A stretch of DNA of 10,390 nucleotides from Acidobacteriota bacterium (GTDB lineage: Bacteria; Acidobacteriota; Terriglobia; UBA7540): positions 1-10,390 of the forward strand of contig JAJYHU010000426.1 in assembly GCA_021784615.1 (NCBI GenBank). Reading direction: 5' to 3'. Position 1 is the stretch's first letter. Every line of letters starts with the position of its first letter. The notes under the pieces were generated by a model that was not told where the DNA came from, made no database searches, and worked only from the letters and a program-made list of their open reading frames with translations. Shown here piece by piece: positions 1 to 6,532 of this stretch. Both the position numbers and the translations under genes were made by a program.

Positions 1-1
1 A

Positions 2-199
2 CAGACGGCCACAACCCTGGATTTGGCGGAGCACGGCCTGCGGGTTGCCACCCGCCTCAAGCTGAACGAAGGTCAGACCGTCTACGCCTTTTCTCGCCAA
101 GGCCGACCCCAATTCGGATGCTGCCGCGTGGTATGGGCGCACCAAATGGCTGAAAATCGCTTCAGTGAAGCGGGACTTGAAGTTATGAAGTTGCCGTGA
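2..199 (+). CDS. PilZ-domain protein, C-terminal part (5' truncated by window edge)
   Basis: The reading frame is open from the first complete codon to a TGA at 197-199, giving 65 residues. It shows the second half of a PilZ-like beta barrel: LDLAEHGLRVAT matches the [D/N]xSxxG motif (with Ala in place of Ser), followed by LNEGQTVYAF and a CRVVWA strand, ending EAGLEVMKLP. PilZ domains bind cyclic di-GMP through an upstream RxxxR motif plus this motif. The arginine motif would lie outside the window, so binding cannot be judged. The Ala at the Ser position may weaken it. The gene ends inside a perfect stem-loop (188-211). The gap to the next gene, about 360 bp, argues against co-transcription with the HAD gene. 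The family call is from pattern recognition only. Confidence 0.7.
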   Translation, partial: QTATTLDLAEHGLRVATRLKLNEGQTVYAFSRQGRPQFGCCRVVWAHQMAENRFSEAGLEVMKLP

Positions 200-211
200 C
201 TGCGGCAACTT
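188..211 (+). terminator. Stem-loop spanning the PilZ stop codon
   Basis: A perfect 9-bp inverted repeat, AAGTTGCCG / CGGCAACTT, encloses a 6-nt loop (TGACTG) that carries the TGA stop codon. It looks like a transcript-end hairpin, but no T-run follows (the next bases are GAGCAAACC). It may be a Rho-dependent or mRNA-stabilising 3' end rather than a classical intrinsic terminator. Confidence 0.4.
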
Positions 212-562
212 GAGCAAACCCCGCCATCCAGCGCGCACATGCAGTTCCCAACATCCAATGCTTAACGCTGAGAGTTTCTTAGCCGGCATTTATCTACCCT
301 GCCATCGATGGCTGCTTATTCGATCGGAACGTCAGCTCCCAGGCCAAAGCTCAAGCCTCGGCAACCCAGTCCGCCCCGCTCGTCACGGCAGACCGCGACA
401 GGGAACCGACACCGGCGGTCCAGTCAAAAGAAGTTGACTGGAACATTTTCAAACTCAATTTTCTTTCCCAGTTGTTGTATTATGAAGAACTGCACAGTTT
501 TGTCGTAAAAAACACTAAATTCGCTTTGGAGATCGCCTAAGGGCGAACCCAGATTGGATCCT
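200..562. other. Non-coding gap between PilZ gene and HAD operon
   Basis: No convincing coding sequence is seen on either strand; the short open frames here have no family-like features or ribosome-binding sites. The first two thirds are C-rich, and the last third (about 440-530) is AT-rich, as expected for a promoter region of the downstream three-gene unit. A TATTAT at 478-483 could be a -10 hexamer, but no good -35 lies 17 bp upstream, so I do not call a promoter. An AAGGG at 539-543 lies 10 nt before an alternative TTG start at 554. Confidence 0.5.
419..442. repeat. 9-bp perfect inverted repeat (possible terminator or operator)
   Basis: TCCAGTCAA (419-427) and TTGACTGGA (434-442) are perfect reverse complements around a 6-nt loop, AAGAAG. 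On the plus strand it is followed by ACATTTTC, a weak T-tract, so it could terminate read-through from the PilZ side. It also sits about 120 bp before the HAD gene and contains a TTGACT hexamer, so an operator or promoter role is equally possible. Confidence 0.35.
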
Positions 563-1369
563 ATGATTGAATCTCTTCACACCGGCGCGTCTGCAACAAG
601 GACGCGCGTGGTCCTTTTTGACTTTGACGGCACGATATCTCTCCTCCGCACAGGATGGGAAGAAGTTATGGTGCCTATGATGGTGGATATTCTCGCCGAA
701 ACCGGGACAAAAGAAAGCAGGGACGAACTCAACGCCCTGGTGAAAGACTATGTGGCAAGACTGACCGGTGAACAGACAATCTATCAAATGATGGAACTCG
801 CCCGCCAGGTTGAGTTGCGCGGCGGGAAACCGCTGGAGCCTCTCGAATATAAGAAGATGTACCACGACCGATTGCTGGAAAAGATCGAGACACGAAGAGA
901 GGGCCTGCGGCAAGGGAAAATCTCACCGGAAACATACCTTGTTCCGGGTTCCCGAGCCCTGCTGGAAGCCCTGAAAAAGCGGGGATTGGTTCTCTATTGC
1001 GCCAGTGGAACCGATCAGGCCTATACCCTGGAAGAAGCTGGATTGCTGGATATCGCTCGCTATTTCGACGGCCGCATCTACGGCGCTTTGGATGATTACA
1101 AGAGCTTTTCAAAGGAAATTCTCATCCGCCGAATCACGTCATCGTTGGAATGCAAAGGCGAGGAATTGCTCGGGTTCGGTGACGGCTATGTGGAAATCAA
1201 AAACGTAAAAGAGGCTGGCGGCGTAGCGGTAGGAGTTGCAACGGATGAACCTGATTGCCAGGTTGTAAGTTCATGGAAGCGTGATCGCCTCGCAGCCGTT
1301 GGCGCTGACTACATCGTCCCCAACTTTCTATGCCAAGAACAGCTTCTCCAAACCTTATTCGATAAGTGA
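563..1369 (+). CDS. HAD-superfamily phosphatase (phosphoglycolate phosphatase-like)
   Basis: The protein has 268 residues from the ATG at 563. HAD motif I is DFDGT, with D20 the expected nucleophile and D22 the acid/base. Motif II is the Ser in CASGTD (near 148). A Lys near 180-184 is the likely motif III, and GDGYVEIKN (D207, E211) is motif IV, binding Mg2+. A helical insert of about 90 residues after motif I (roughly 35-125) matches a C1-type cap. The fold and motifs predict a soluble cytoplasmic phosphomonoesterase; the substrate is not visible. A TTG at 554 in the same frame, with AAGGG 10 nt upstream, is an alternative start adding three residues. The gene is first in a tight three-gene unit, 9 bp ahead of the next gene, so it probably dephosphorylates a sugar phosphate or related metabolite handled by the downstream kinase. 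Confidence 0.88.
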   Translation: MIESLHTGASATRTRVVLFDFDGTISLLRTGWEEVMVPMMVDILAETGTKESRDELNALVKDYVARLTGEQTIYQMMELARQVELRGGKPLEPLEYKKMYHDRLLEKIETRREGLRQGKISPETYLVPGSRALLEALKKRGLVLYCASGTDQAYTLEEAGLLDIARYFDGRIYGALDDYKSFSKEILIRRITSSLECKGEELLGFGDGYVEIKNVKEAGGVAVGVATDEPDCQVVSSWKRDRLAAVGADYIVPNFLCQEQLLQTLFDK

Positions 1370-1378
1370 CGGGAAAAT

Positions 1379-2347
1379 ATGAACTCCAAATATGAGATTT
1401 TCGATCGTTCCAAACTGCTGATCAAACCGTTGCACGAGCGCACCCACGACATGCACCTCGATTATGTCCTGGGCCTCGACGGCGATGCTCCTCCCTACTC
1501 GCACCCGCAACTTCCGGAAGTTGCCCGGCGAATTGTCGCAGCCCGGAAGGCGGGAGCGGCGCGAATCCTGATGATGGGAGCGCACGTGATCAAGATGGGT
1601 GCGAGCCGGCACATCATCGATTTGCTGGAACGCGGCTTTCTGACCCATATTGCCATGAACGGCGCCGGCGCTATCCATGATTACGAACTCGCGCGCATCG
1701 GCGCCACGACGGAAAGCGTGGCCCGCTACATTCGCAGCGGCGAATTCGGCCTTTGGAAAGAGACCGGGGAATTAAACAGTTTGATCCAAGAAGCTGCGGA
1801 CAATTCCCTGGGTTTCGGTGAGAACCTCGGACGGCGCATCCTCGAAAAGGATTTTCCCCACAAGGACGTCAGCATCTTTGCAGCAGCATACCGGCTTTCG
1901 ATCCCTGTCACAGTTCACGTCGGGATTGGGTATGACATTATCCATGAACACCCGAATTGCAACGGGGCGGCGTTGGGCGCCGCGAGCTATCGTGATTTTC
2001 TGATCTTCGCGCATGCTGTGGAAAATCTGGAGGGCGGAGTGATGTTCGACTTCGGGTCATCCACCATGGGGCCGGAGGTTTACCTGAAGGCTCTCTCGAT
2101 GTCCCGCAATGTGGCGCTCCAGCAGGGACGATTTATCAAACATTTTACGACTGCGGTCTTCGACCTGGTCCCGATCCAAGGCGACATCCACCACGAACTG
2201 CCCAAGACAGATCCCGGTTATTACTTCCGTCCTCACAAAACGATTCTGGTGCGCACCGTGGCAGATGGAGGCGAGAGTTACTACTTTTGCGGAGATCACC
2301 GCGCGACCGTGCCCGCTTTGAGGCGCGCCCTGCTGGAGATATCATGA
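1379..2347 (+). CDS. Conserved protein of unknown function, deoxyhypusine synthase / LOR-SDH-like Rossmann fold (tentative)
   Basis: The protein has 322 residues; ATG at 1379 is preceded by GGGA about 4 nt upstream. It has no signal peptide or membrane segment, so it is cytoplasmic. Strongly conserved-looking blocks are a GAHVIKMG turn (67-74), NGAGAIHD (94-101), HVGIGYDIIHEHP (180-192), GGVMFDFGSSTMGPEV (219-234) and GDHRATVPAL (305-314). The NGAGAIHDYE block recalls the GNALAxHDIE-type motif I associate with the LOR/SDH and deoxyhypusine synthase-like NAD-binding folds, but that is memory-based and weak. True deoxyhypusine synthase activity is not implied. Abundant His and Asp in the conserved blocks suggest an enzyme active site, perhaps with a metal. 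It lies between a phosphatase and a sugar kinase, overlapping the latter by ATGA, so it probably acts on the same metabolite pathway. The gene is certain; its function is not. Confidence 0.85.
   Translation: MNSKYEIFDRSKLLIKPLHERTHDMHLDYVLGLDGDAPPYSHPQLPEVARRIVAARKAGAARILMMGAHVIKMGASRHIIDLLERGFLTHIAMNGAGAIHDYELARIGATTESVARYIRSGEFGLWKETGELNSLIQEAADNSLGFGENLGRRILEKDFPHKDVSIFAAAYRLSIPVTVHVGIGYDIIHEHPNCNGAALGAASYRDFLIFAHAVENLEGGVMFDFGSSTMGPEVYLKALSMSRNVALQQGRFIKHFTTAVFDLVPIQGDIHHELPKTDPGYYFRPHKTILVRTVADGGESYYFCGDHRATVPALRRALLEIS
2335..2346 (+). promoter_or_regulatory. Ribosome-binding site deciding the start of the PfkB kinase
   Basis: GGAG at 2335-2338 lies 5 nt before the ATG at 2344. This supports that ATG over an in-frame upstream ATG at 2287, which would add 19 Arg-rich residues lying over the preceding gene. 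The ATG overlaps the TGA of the preceding gene as ATGA, pointing to translational coupling. Confidence 0.6.
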
Positions 2348-3336
2348 CAACCAAGGAACTACTAGACGCCTTTCACAAGCTCAAGGCCCTGGTGATTGGA
2401 GACATCTGCGTGGACCGCTGGTGCACCTATGACCCGGCGACTTCCGAGCCTTCGCGTGAAACCAGCATTCCACGCCTGGGCGTGGTGTCAACAGAGGTTA
2501 CGCCCGGCGCCGGAGGCACCGTGGCAAACAACCTGGCAAGCGTCGGCACCGGAAAGGTTGCCGTCCTAGGCGTCAGGGGCGACGACGGGTTCGGATTTGA
2601 ATTAGATCGCGCTCTCGCTGAACGGGGAATCACATCAGAGTTGATGGTTAAGGTTCCAGATTGGCAGACTTTTACCTATACAAAACTTTTGAACAGCCAG
2701 ACCGGCGTCGAGGACCAGCCCCGCGTTGATTTTATCTCCACTCGGCCGCTGCCCACCGAGGCCGAGCAGCGGGTGATTGAAAACATTCATTCAGCGGTAG
2801 GCGCCTTCGACGTTGTCCTTGTCGCCGACCAGGCCGAAACACGGGCAGGAGGCGTTGTGACCCCCTCCGTGCGCAATGCCATCATCGAGGCTGCCCAGAA
2901 ATATTCAGAAAAAGTTTTCCTGGCGGACTCTCGTAAACGCGCCCACCTGTTCCGCAATATGACACTAAAGCCTAATCTCGAGGAAGCGGAGGATGCCAGC
3001 CGCGCGTTGCTGGGAACCGTGGATTTCAGGGGCTTGCGGCGGGAGTTAGGGGCTAAAGTCCTGGTGGTAACCCATGGCTCCAAAGGCGCTTTGGTGATGG
3101 AGGAAAACAAGGAAACCTGGGCGGAAGCGCGGCCCGTGGAAAATCCCGTGGATATTTGCGGCGCTGGCGACAGCTTCGCGGCAGGCTATGCCCTGTCGAT
3201 GGCTGTCAATGGCGATCCGGTCGCCGCCGCGCGCTTTGGGAACCTCATCGCCTCCATTACCATCATGAAAAAAGGGACAGGAACCGCGTCACCCCAAGAA
3301 ATTCTTGCCTCTGCCGGGCTTCACGCGTCGTCCTAG
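2344..3336 (+). CDS. PfkB-family carbohydrate kinase, related to the HldE/RfaE kinase domain
   Basis: The protein has 330 residues from the coupled ATG at 2344. It opens with the ribokinase-fold strand ALVIGDICVDRW (15-26). The GAGGTVANNLASVG block (55-68) is the PfkB glycine-rich sugar-binding signature. KPN (209-211) and VVTHGSKGAL (241-250) are the usual nucleotide-side elements. DICGAGDSFAAG (270-281) is the PfkB signature 2, with D276 the catalytic base. The closest remembered relatives are the heptose-7-phosphate kinase domains of HldE. However, the usual DYxKG motif is replaced by an ADQAETRAGG segment (161-170), and there is no C-terminal nucleotidyltransferase domain, so the substrate may differ. 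It is cytoplasmic and ATP-dependent by family. It ends the three-gene unit, with a stem-loop 14 bp after the stop. Confidence 0.88.
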   Translation: MTTKELLDAFHKLKALVIGDICVDRWCTYDPATSEPSRETSIPRLGVVSTEVTPGAGGTVANNLASVGTGKVAVLGVRGDDGFGFELDRALAERGITSELMVKVPDWQTFTYTKLLNSQTGVEDQPRVDFISTRPLPTEAEQRVIENIHSAVGAFDVVLVADQAETRAGGVVTPSVRNAIIEAAQKYSEKVFLADSRKRAHLFRNMTLKPNLEEAEDASRALLGTVDFRGLRRELGAKVLVVTHGSKGALVMEENKETWAEARPVENPVDICGAGDSFAAGYALSMAVNGDPVAAARFGNLIASITIMKKGTGTASPQEILASAGLHASS

Positions 3337-3349
3337 CTGGATTTCCATA

Positions 3350-3375
3350 AAGAGACTGCGCGAAGGCAGGCTCTT
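3350..3375. terminator. Stem-loop between convergent operons
   Basis: AAGAG-A-CTGC (3350-3359) pairs with GCAG-G-CTCTT (3366-3375) around a GCGAAG loop, nine pairs with one A/G mismatch. It lies in the 79-bp gap between the convergent kinase and response-regulator genes, 14 bp after the kinase stop. It could serve both directions. Neither side has a strong T-run, so the terminator role is inferred from structure and position. Confidence 0.4.
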
Positions 3376-3415
3376 CCCAAACAAGGTCCTCCCTACACCG
3401 GACGGAAAACTCCCC

Positions 3416-3853
3416 CTACTGGCGATTCGGAATTTCCCTGCGGTTTGGCGAAGGTACGATATGCAGGAGCGCTCTAAGACGGCCGACCAGGTCTTGCAGA
3501 AGGCGGGTATAAGGGATTGGAAGAAGAAAGTGGCGCTCAATCAGATCCAGAGTCTCCGCATCACTGACCTCGCCGGTTATCACCAGGATTCTTCCAACCA
3601 GGCTGGGGCGAATCTCGTGGATCCCCGTGACCACTTCCTCCGGCCGCAGGTTTGAGCAGCGCAGGTCAAGAAGTACTGCATCAAACTCCTTGCGGCTGAT
3701 CATGGCAAGCGCTTGCTGCCCATTCGTAGCCGCTGTGTTTTCACACCCAAGTTTTTCAATAAGATTGTGCAGAAGACTTTGAATAGACGGCTCGTCCTCG
3801 ACGATCAGCACTTTCCGGCGTTGGGAGACAGAGGTCATATCAGACTCCGCCAT
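3416..3853 (-). CDS. Stand-alone response regulator receiver (CheY-like) protein
   Basis: The protein has 145 residues, almost all one receiver domain with no DNA-binding or enzymatic output. KVLIVEDE (14-21) supplies the acidic pair E19/D20, VLLDL places the phospho-acceptor at D63, and ILVITG supplies the switch Thr T93. The conserved Lys of the usual KP(F/Y) motif is replaced: the segment reads LLPIPY with Ile113 at the Lys position. That could alter phosphorylation-driven signalling. The start is ambiguous. M1 has GAGAG 8 nt upstream, while M6 (ATG at 3838) has GGAG with an ideal 6-nt spacer. The gene lies 14 bp behind a small membrane protein, so the two are probably co-transcribed. No histidine kinase is in the window. 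By family, it would act through protein-protein contact in the cytoplasm. Confidence 0.88.
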   Translation of the reverse strand: MAESDMTSVSQRRKVLIVEDEPSIQSLLHNLIEKLGCENTAATNGQQALAMISRKEFDAVLLDLRCSNLRPEEVVTGIHEIRPSLVGRILVITGEVSDAETLDLIERHFLLPIPYTRLLQDLVGRLRALLHIVPSPNRREIPNRQ

Positions 3854-3867
3854 CGAGAAGTCTCTCG

Positions 3868-4332
3868 CTAGGATTGATGGTTCGGCAGCACGCTACCAAG
3901 GGAACCTACGCTCACCTTTTCCCCTGTCAAATTTGCAAAGTACTGAAGGATGGCTGTCAACTTCAAAACCGCTTCCCGCTCGTGAAGCTTAAAGGTATAC
4001 CGAAAAGGCAGGCAGAAAAGCAAAAAGCGGAAATAAAGAACCAGCACCCTCTCCTTCCACGAAAACCGCTGATGAGTACTATCACTATTTTCAAGCAGAT
4101 AGGAAAGAGTTATAAAGTCACACTTGAGGGCCGAGCGAACCTCTAAATAGTCCACGGAACCGTTGGCGGCAAAGCCATCCTGCAAGCGTGGGAATTCCAG
4201 TTGAATTGCGTTAATAATATCCTGAAAGTAGGGATGGCTAAACTCCCGCTTTAAAGCCCTCTCGCAAAAGGCCTGAATGTAAAAGAAAAAGAGAGCGATC
4301 GAAAAGACCAGAATCAGCACTGACACAACCAT
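3868..4332 (-). CDS. Small single-pass membrane protein of unknown function
   Basis: The start chosen is the ATG at 4332, which has GGAG 6 nt upstream; a GTG at 4344 with poor spacing would add four residues. The 154-residue product opens with a hydrophobic segment (VVSVLILVFSIALFFFYIQAF, about residues 2-22), read as one N-terminal transmembrane anchor. The rest is a mostly helical soluble part with a second hydrophobic stretch (VLVLYFRFLLFCLPFRY, about 98-114) that may be an amphipathic or re-entrant helix. I do not recognise a family. It sits directly upstream of the receiver-domain gene with a 14-bp gap and its own candidate promoter, so it may be a membrane partner of that regulator. This is inference from position alone. 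Confidence 0.72.
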   Translation of the reverse strand: MVVSVLILVFSIALFFFYIQAFCERALKREFSHPYFQDIINAIQLEFPRLQDGFAANGSVDYLEVRSALKCDFITLSYLLENSDSTHQRFSWKERVLVLYFRFLLFCLPFRYTFKLHEREAVLKLTAILQYFANLTGEKVSVGSLGSVLPNHQS

Positions 4333-4420
4333 TCTCAACTCCACGCTACCCAGGATAGGCCGTCCCTAAATCAAGACTTATCCTATCGCACGAGGGGAGG
4401 GGCAACAAGGTTACGTTGGT

Positions 4421-4450
4421 ACTATGACTTAAGTTATCAATAGGAGTCAA
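4421..4450 (-). promoter_or_regulatory. Candidate sigma70-type promoter for the membrane protein / response regulator pair
   Basis: Reading the minus strand, TTGACT (complement of 4445-4450) and CATAGT (complement of 4421-4426) are separated by 18 bp, matching the -35 in 5/6 and the -10 in 4/6 positions. Transcription would start near 4414 and leave a leader of about 80 nt before the ATG at 4332. It lies in the gap after the upstream hydrolase gene, which fits a separate transcription unit. The spacer contains the palindrome ACTTAAGT. Confidence 0.35.
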
Positions 4451-4482
4451 CCCACAGATGTCCCTTCCGGGGAAAGAATCTC

Positions 4483-4517
4483 TTGCCAGCGGTTGGCGGA
4501 AGAGTTTCGCCTGGCAA
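4483..4517 (-). terminator. Possible stem-loop terminator downstream of the C45-type hydrolase
   Basis: TTGCCAG (4483-4489) and CTGGCAA (4511-4517) are perfect 7-bp inverted repeats 28 bp beyond the hydrolase stop. They are extended by a CG/CG pair with a one-base bulge. On the minus strand the stem is followed by GAGATTCTTTCC, only a weak U-tract. The call rests on position and pairing. Confidence 0.3.
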
Positions 4518-4544
4518 TCCCCTTTCTTCCCTTCCCTTTGTTCA

Positions 4545-5942
4545 CTATTTCGAGATCTCAAAGGAAGTCCATGGTTCAGAGTCCATGTCGTGAAGCAGCG
4601 GGGCCTGCCAGGAAAAATCCGAATGCTGTCGAAGGAGTTCGGCAGCCTTGAAGTCGATGCCGCAGCAATGTCCGGCGGAAGCGGAAAGAGACATCCTCTT
4701 CATCATAGCCGAGTCTGCAACTTTGTTTTGCACGGCCCCCGCGGGACCGTAAGGCGGCATCCAGTCCTTCGCCCCGCGAGGTGAAAGGTCAACGTGTCCG
4801 CACAGCGTGCGCTCGTCCGGTTCGATCTTCTTATCGAACGTGTCGTAGTGATCCCCAAGAAAACGCTGGGCCAGCGCCACGTCGATTTTGCCCTTATTTT
4901 CAGCCATAAGCTGATTCCAGCGCACGTGGCGTGCGTTGGCGCTTTCGCCCATGTCGCTCAAATTAAAGTTCGTCTCCTCACGGGCAAGCTTCGCGCTCAC
5001 GGGAAAGTTGGAACCCACGAAGCATCCGTCCTTCGTCCGCCACAAGTTGACATTCTTAAGCCCTAATTCAAGATCCGCAACTTCGTTGGCGTTGCGATCG
5101 GCAACCAGCCAGTTGTTGGCATAGCCTCCGTTGTTCCCGTCTTTCATGATGCGCACGAAATCGTCAATGGATGCGGAATATTGCATCGCTTTGCGGGCAC
5201 GCACAAATTCCGGGATACCTTTCGGATCGTAACCGGAAAAATGCGAGATGGTTGTTTCCGTAATAGCAATCCCGGCAGAGTTCACGCCAAAGTCGTCGCC
5301 GCTGTGAATAAATCCCGGAAAACCGTCCATCAGGATCCGGTGGCCGTGGGCCGGAACAATATCAAAAATAATGGTCCAGCGTTCGCCCTCCAGATAATTG
5401 GTCCAGCAATTGTGGGCAATGATCACCTTGCCGTCCTTGGTGTAGCTGCCTGTGGCCACAAACGCGCTACAGTGCTCCGGCGCATTGTGGCTCTGCTCTT
5501 GCTGCCGGACGTAATAGCCCCACTCCATCGATCCGTTAATCGCCACAACATCCCACAAGTCCAGCTTGACGCCGCGGGCGCGCAGGCCTTCGGCGATCCC
5601 CTGCATCTCTTCACGGTATTCCCGCTCGACTTGAGGCCACATCATGTCCTTGGCGGCATGGCGGAAAAACTGCCAGTCGTGCCGGCCGTCGTGGGTCTGC
5701 TCGAGGATTTTGACCTTCGCTCCATCCTGAATTTCCTTGTAGAGCAAATATCCGTGCTGGTAGCCGACCTCGGCGGGAGTCCCTTCGAGATGAACGTAAG
5801 TCCAGCCGTTTTTTTTGGGTAGCCGGAACGCGCCTTTCAGACGAGAATCCCGCTTAAGACGGCCGGCTGTCGCGCACGATACCTCCAGAAGTCCGACGCC
5901 CAAGCCGGCCACGGAACTCCTAATAAACGTCCTTCGATTCAT
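4545..5942 (-). CDS. Tat-exported Ntn hydrolase, peptidase C45 / phospholipase B-like family
   Basis: The start at 5942 is chosen because GGAGG lies 6 nt upstream and the product then begins with a twin-arginine signal (MNRRTFIRSS, then a hydrophobic core to about 22 and an A-x-A at 24-26). A longer in-frame start at 5993 would hide the signal. The precursor has 465 residues. HCSAF at 157-161 places C158 as the probable N-terminal nucleophile exposed by autocleavage, as in C45 acyltransferases. It is followed by AHNCWTNY and then PGFIHSGDDFG and GIAITETTIS, blocks shared with phospholipase B-like (PLBD/laminin ancestor) proteins. The family hydrolyses or transfers amide or ester acyl groups. 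The substrate is not visible. The expected location is the periplasm or cell surface, with the roughly 130 residues before C158 acting as a propeptide. It seems to be transcribed alone. Confidence 0.85.
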   Translation of the reverse strand: MNRRTFIRSSVAGLGVGLLEVSCATAGRLKRDSRLKGAFRLPKKNGWTYVHLEGTPAEVGYQHGYLLYKEIQDGAKVKILEQTHDGRHDWQFFRHAAKDMMWPQVEREYREEMQGIAEGLRARGVKLDLWDVVAINGSMEWGYYVRQQEQSHNAPEHCSAFVATGSYTKDGKVIIAHNCWTNYLEGERWTIIFDIVPAHGHRILMDGFPGFIHSGDDFGVNSAGIAITETTISHFSGYDPKGIPEFVRARKAMQYSASIDDFVRIMKDGNNGGYANNWLVADRNANEVADLELGLKNVNLWRTKDGCFVGSNFPVSAKLAREETNFNLSDMGESANARHVRWNQLMAENKGKIDVALAQRFLGDHYDTFDKKIEPDERTLCGHVDLSPRGAKDWMPPYGPAGAVQNKVADSAMMKRMSLSASAGHCCGIDFKAAELLRQHSDFSWQAPLLHDMDSEPWTSFEISK

Positions 5943-5948
5943 TCGCAG

Positions 5949-5953
5949 CCTCC
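5949..5953 (-). promoter_or_regulatory. Strong Shine-Dalgarno (GGAGG) of the C45-type hydrolase
   Basis: The minus strand reads GGAGG followed by 6 nt (CTGCGA) and ATG. This is the best ribosome-binding site in the window, and it fixes the start immediately before the twin-arginine signal. Confidence 0.65.
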
Positions 5954-6162
5954 GCCCGCCTTCTTCGAGTTCCAAAGTGTCGAAGCATATCAACCTTCGA
6001 TTCCAAGATGCAAGCCCGGAGCGCAGCCAAAAACCGGCACAGTAAGACGTAAAGCTATAAAAACATCAACTGGAGCAATGACATCGCTCTACATCCTTAA
6101 ACCGCGTCCATGCAAAGTGAATGCTCCGCTAGCGGCTCATTAATTCGCTGCATAAGTCTAAA

Positions 6163-6259
6163 TGTCATTCCGAGCGCAGCGAGGAATCTGCTTTTGATGA
6201 GGAATTGAAAACCAAGCAGATTCCTCGGGCCGATCGAAACCTCGGCCCTCGGAATGACA
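6163..6259. repeat. 97-bp interspersed palindromic element (TGTCATTCCGAG...CTCGGAATGACA)
   Basis: The ends are perfect 12-bp inverted repeats: TGTCATTCCGAG at 6163-6174 and CTCGGAATGACA at 6248-6259. Inside is a second perfect inverted repeat of 14 bp, CGAGGAATCTGCTT (6180-6193) with AAGCAGATTCCTCG (6214-6227), around a 20-nt loop. From memory, repeats of this type, whose translation yields FLAALGMT, are scattered through acidobacterial and some other genomes. It codes for nothing and lies in an intergenic gap. It is probably a non-autonomous mobile or REP-like palindrome that can form a cruciform or an RNA hairpin. Confidence 0.8.
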
Positions 6260-6532
6260 GCGACACGCGCAGATTTATCAACGCACTTCCGAGACATGAA
6301 ACTAGCCTGCTTGCGCCGGGGCTTGGGATCAATCAGCCTATGCTATGCTCAGTTCCCGCTTCTATAGCAGACGGGCTTGAAATGGCTGACACCCAATCCA
6401 TCCCTGCCCTTCGGATTAGAATTTGCAACCGCGCGCCCGTTAACCCTAATGGCCACGCGCACAGAACCTAAGGGCCCAAGCGGCTGTGTTTCAATTCCTC
6501 AAAGAGCACGGAATTCTTCCGCAATAGCTCCC

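Larger units (their letters stand above)
5943..6532. other. Non-coding gap with one palindromic repeat element
   Basis: About 590 bp lie between the hydrolase start and the GT39-like stop. Part of 5943-5993 is an open in-frame extension of the hydrolase but lacks a good start. Apart from the nested inverted repeat at 6163-6259 and a short palindrome CCGCTAGCGG at 6126-6135, I see no gene, tRNA or strong terminator. The hydrolase promoter should lie around 5970-6080 (minus strand), but no hexamer pair is convincing. Confidence 0.5.

Noticed and set aside
330..410. Riboswitch-like look of the segment containing CTCGGCAACCC
   Set aside because: It recalls part of a SAM riboswitch core, but the other conserved helices and the downstream GGTGC block are not found, and no methionine-related gene follows.
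5181..5822. 213-residue plus-strand open frame
   Set aside because: It lies antisense inside the well-supported C45-type hydrolase and has no family-like motifs or ribosome-binding site.
6097..6297. Short open frame containing FLAALGMT
   Set aside because: It is a translation of the palindromic element at 6163-6259, not a gene.
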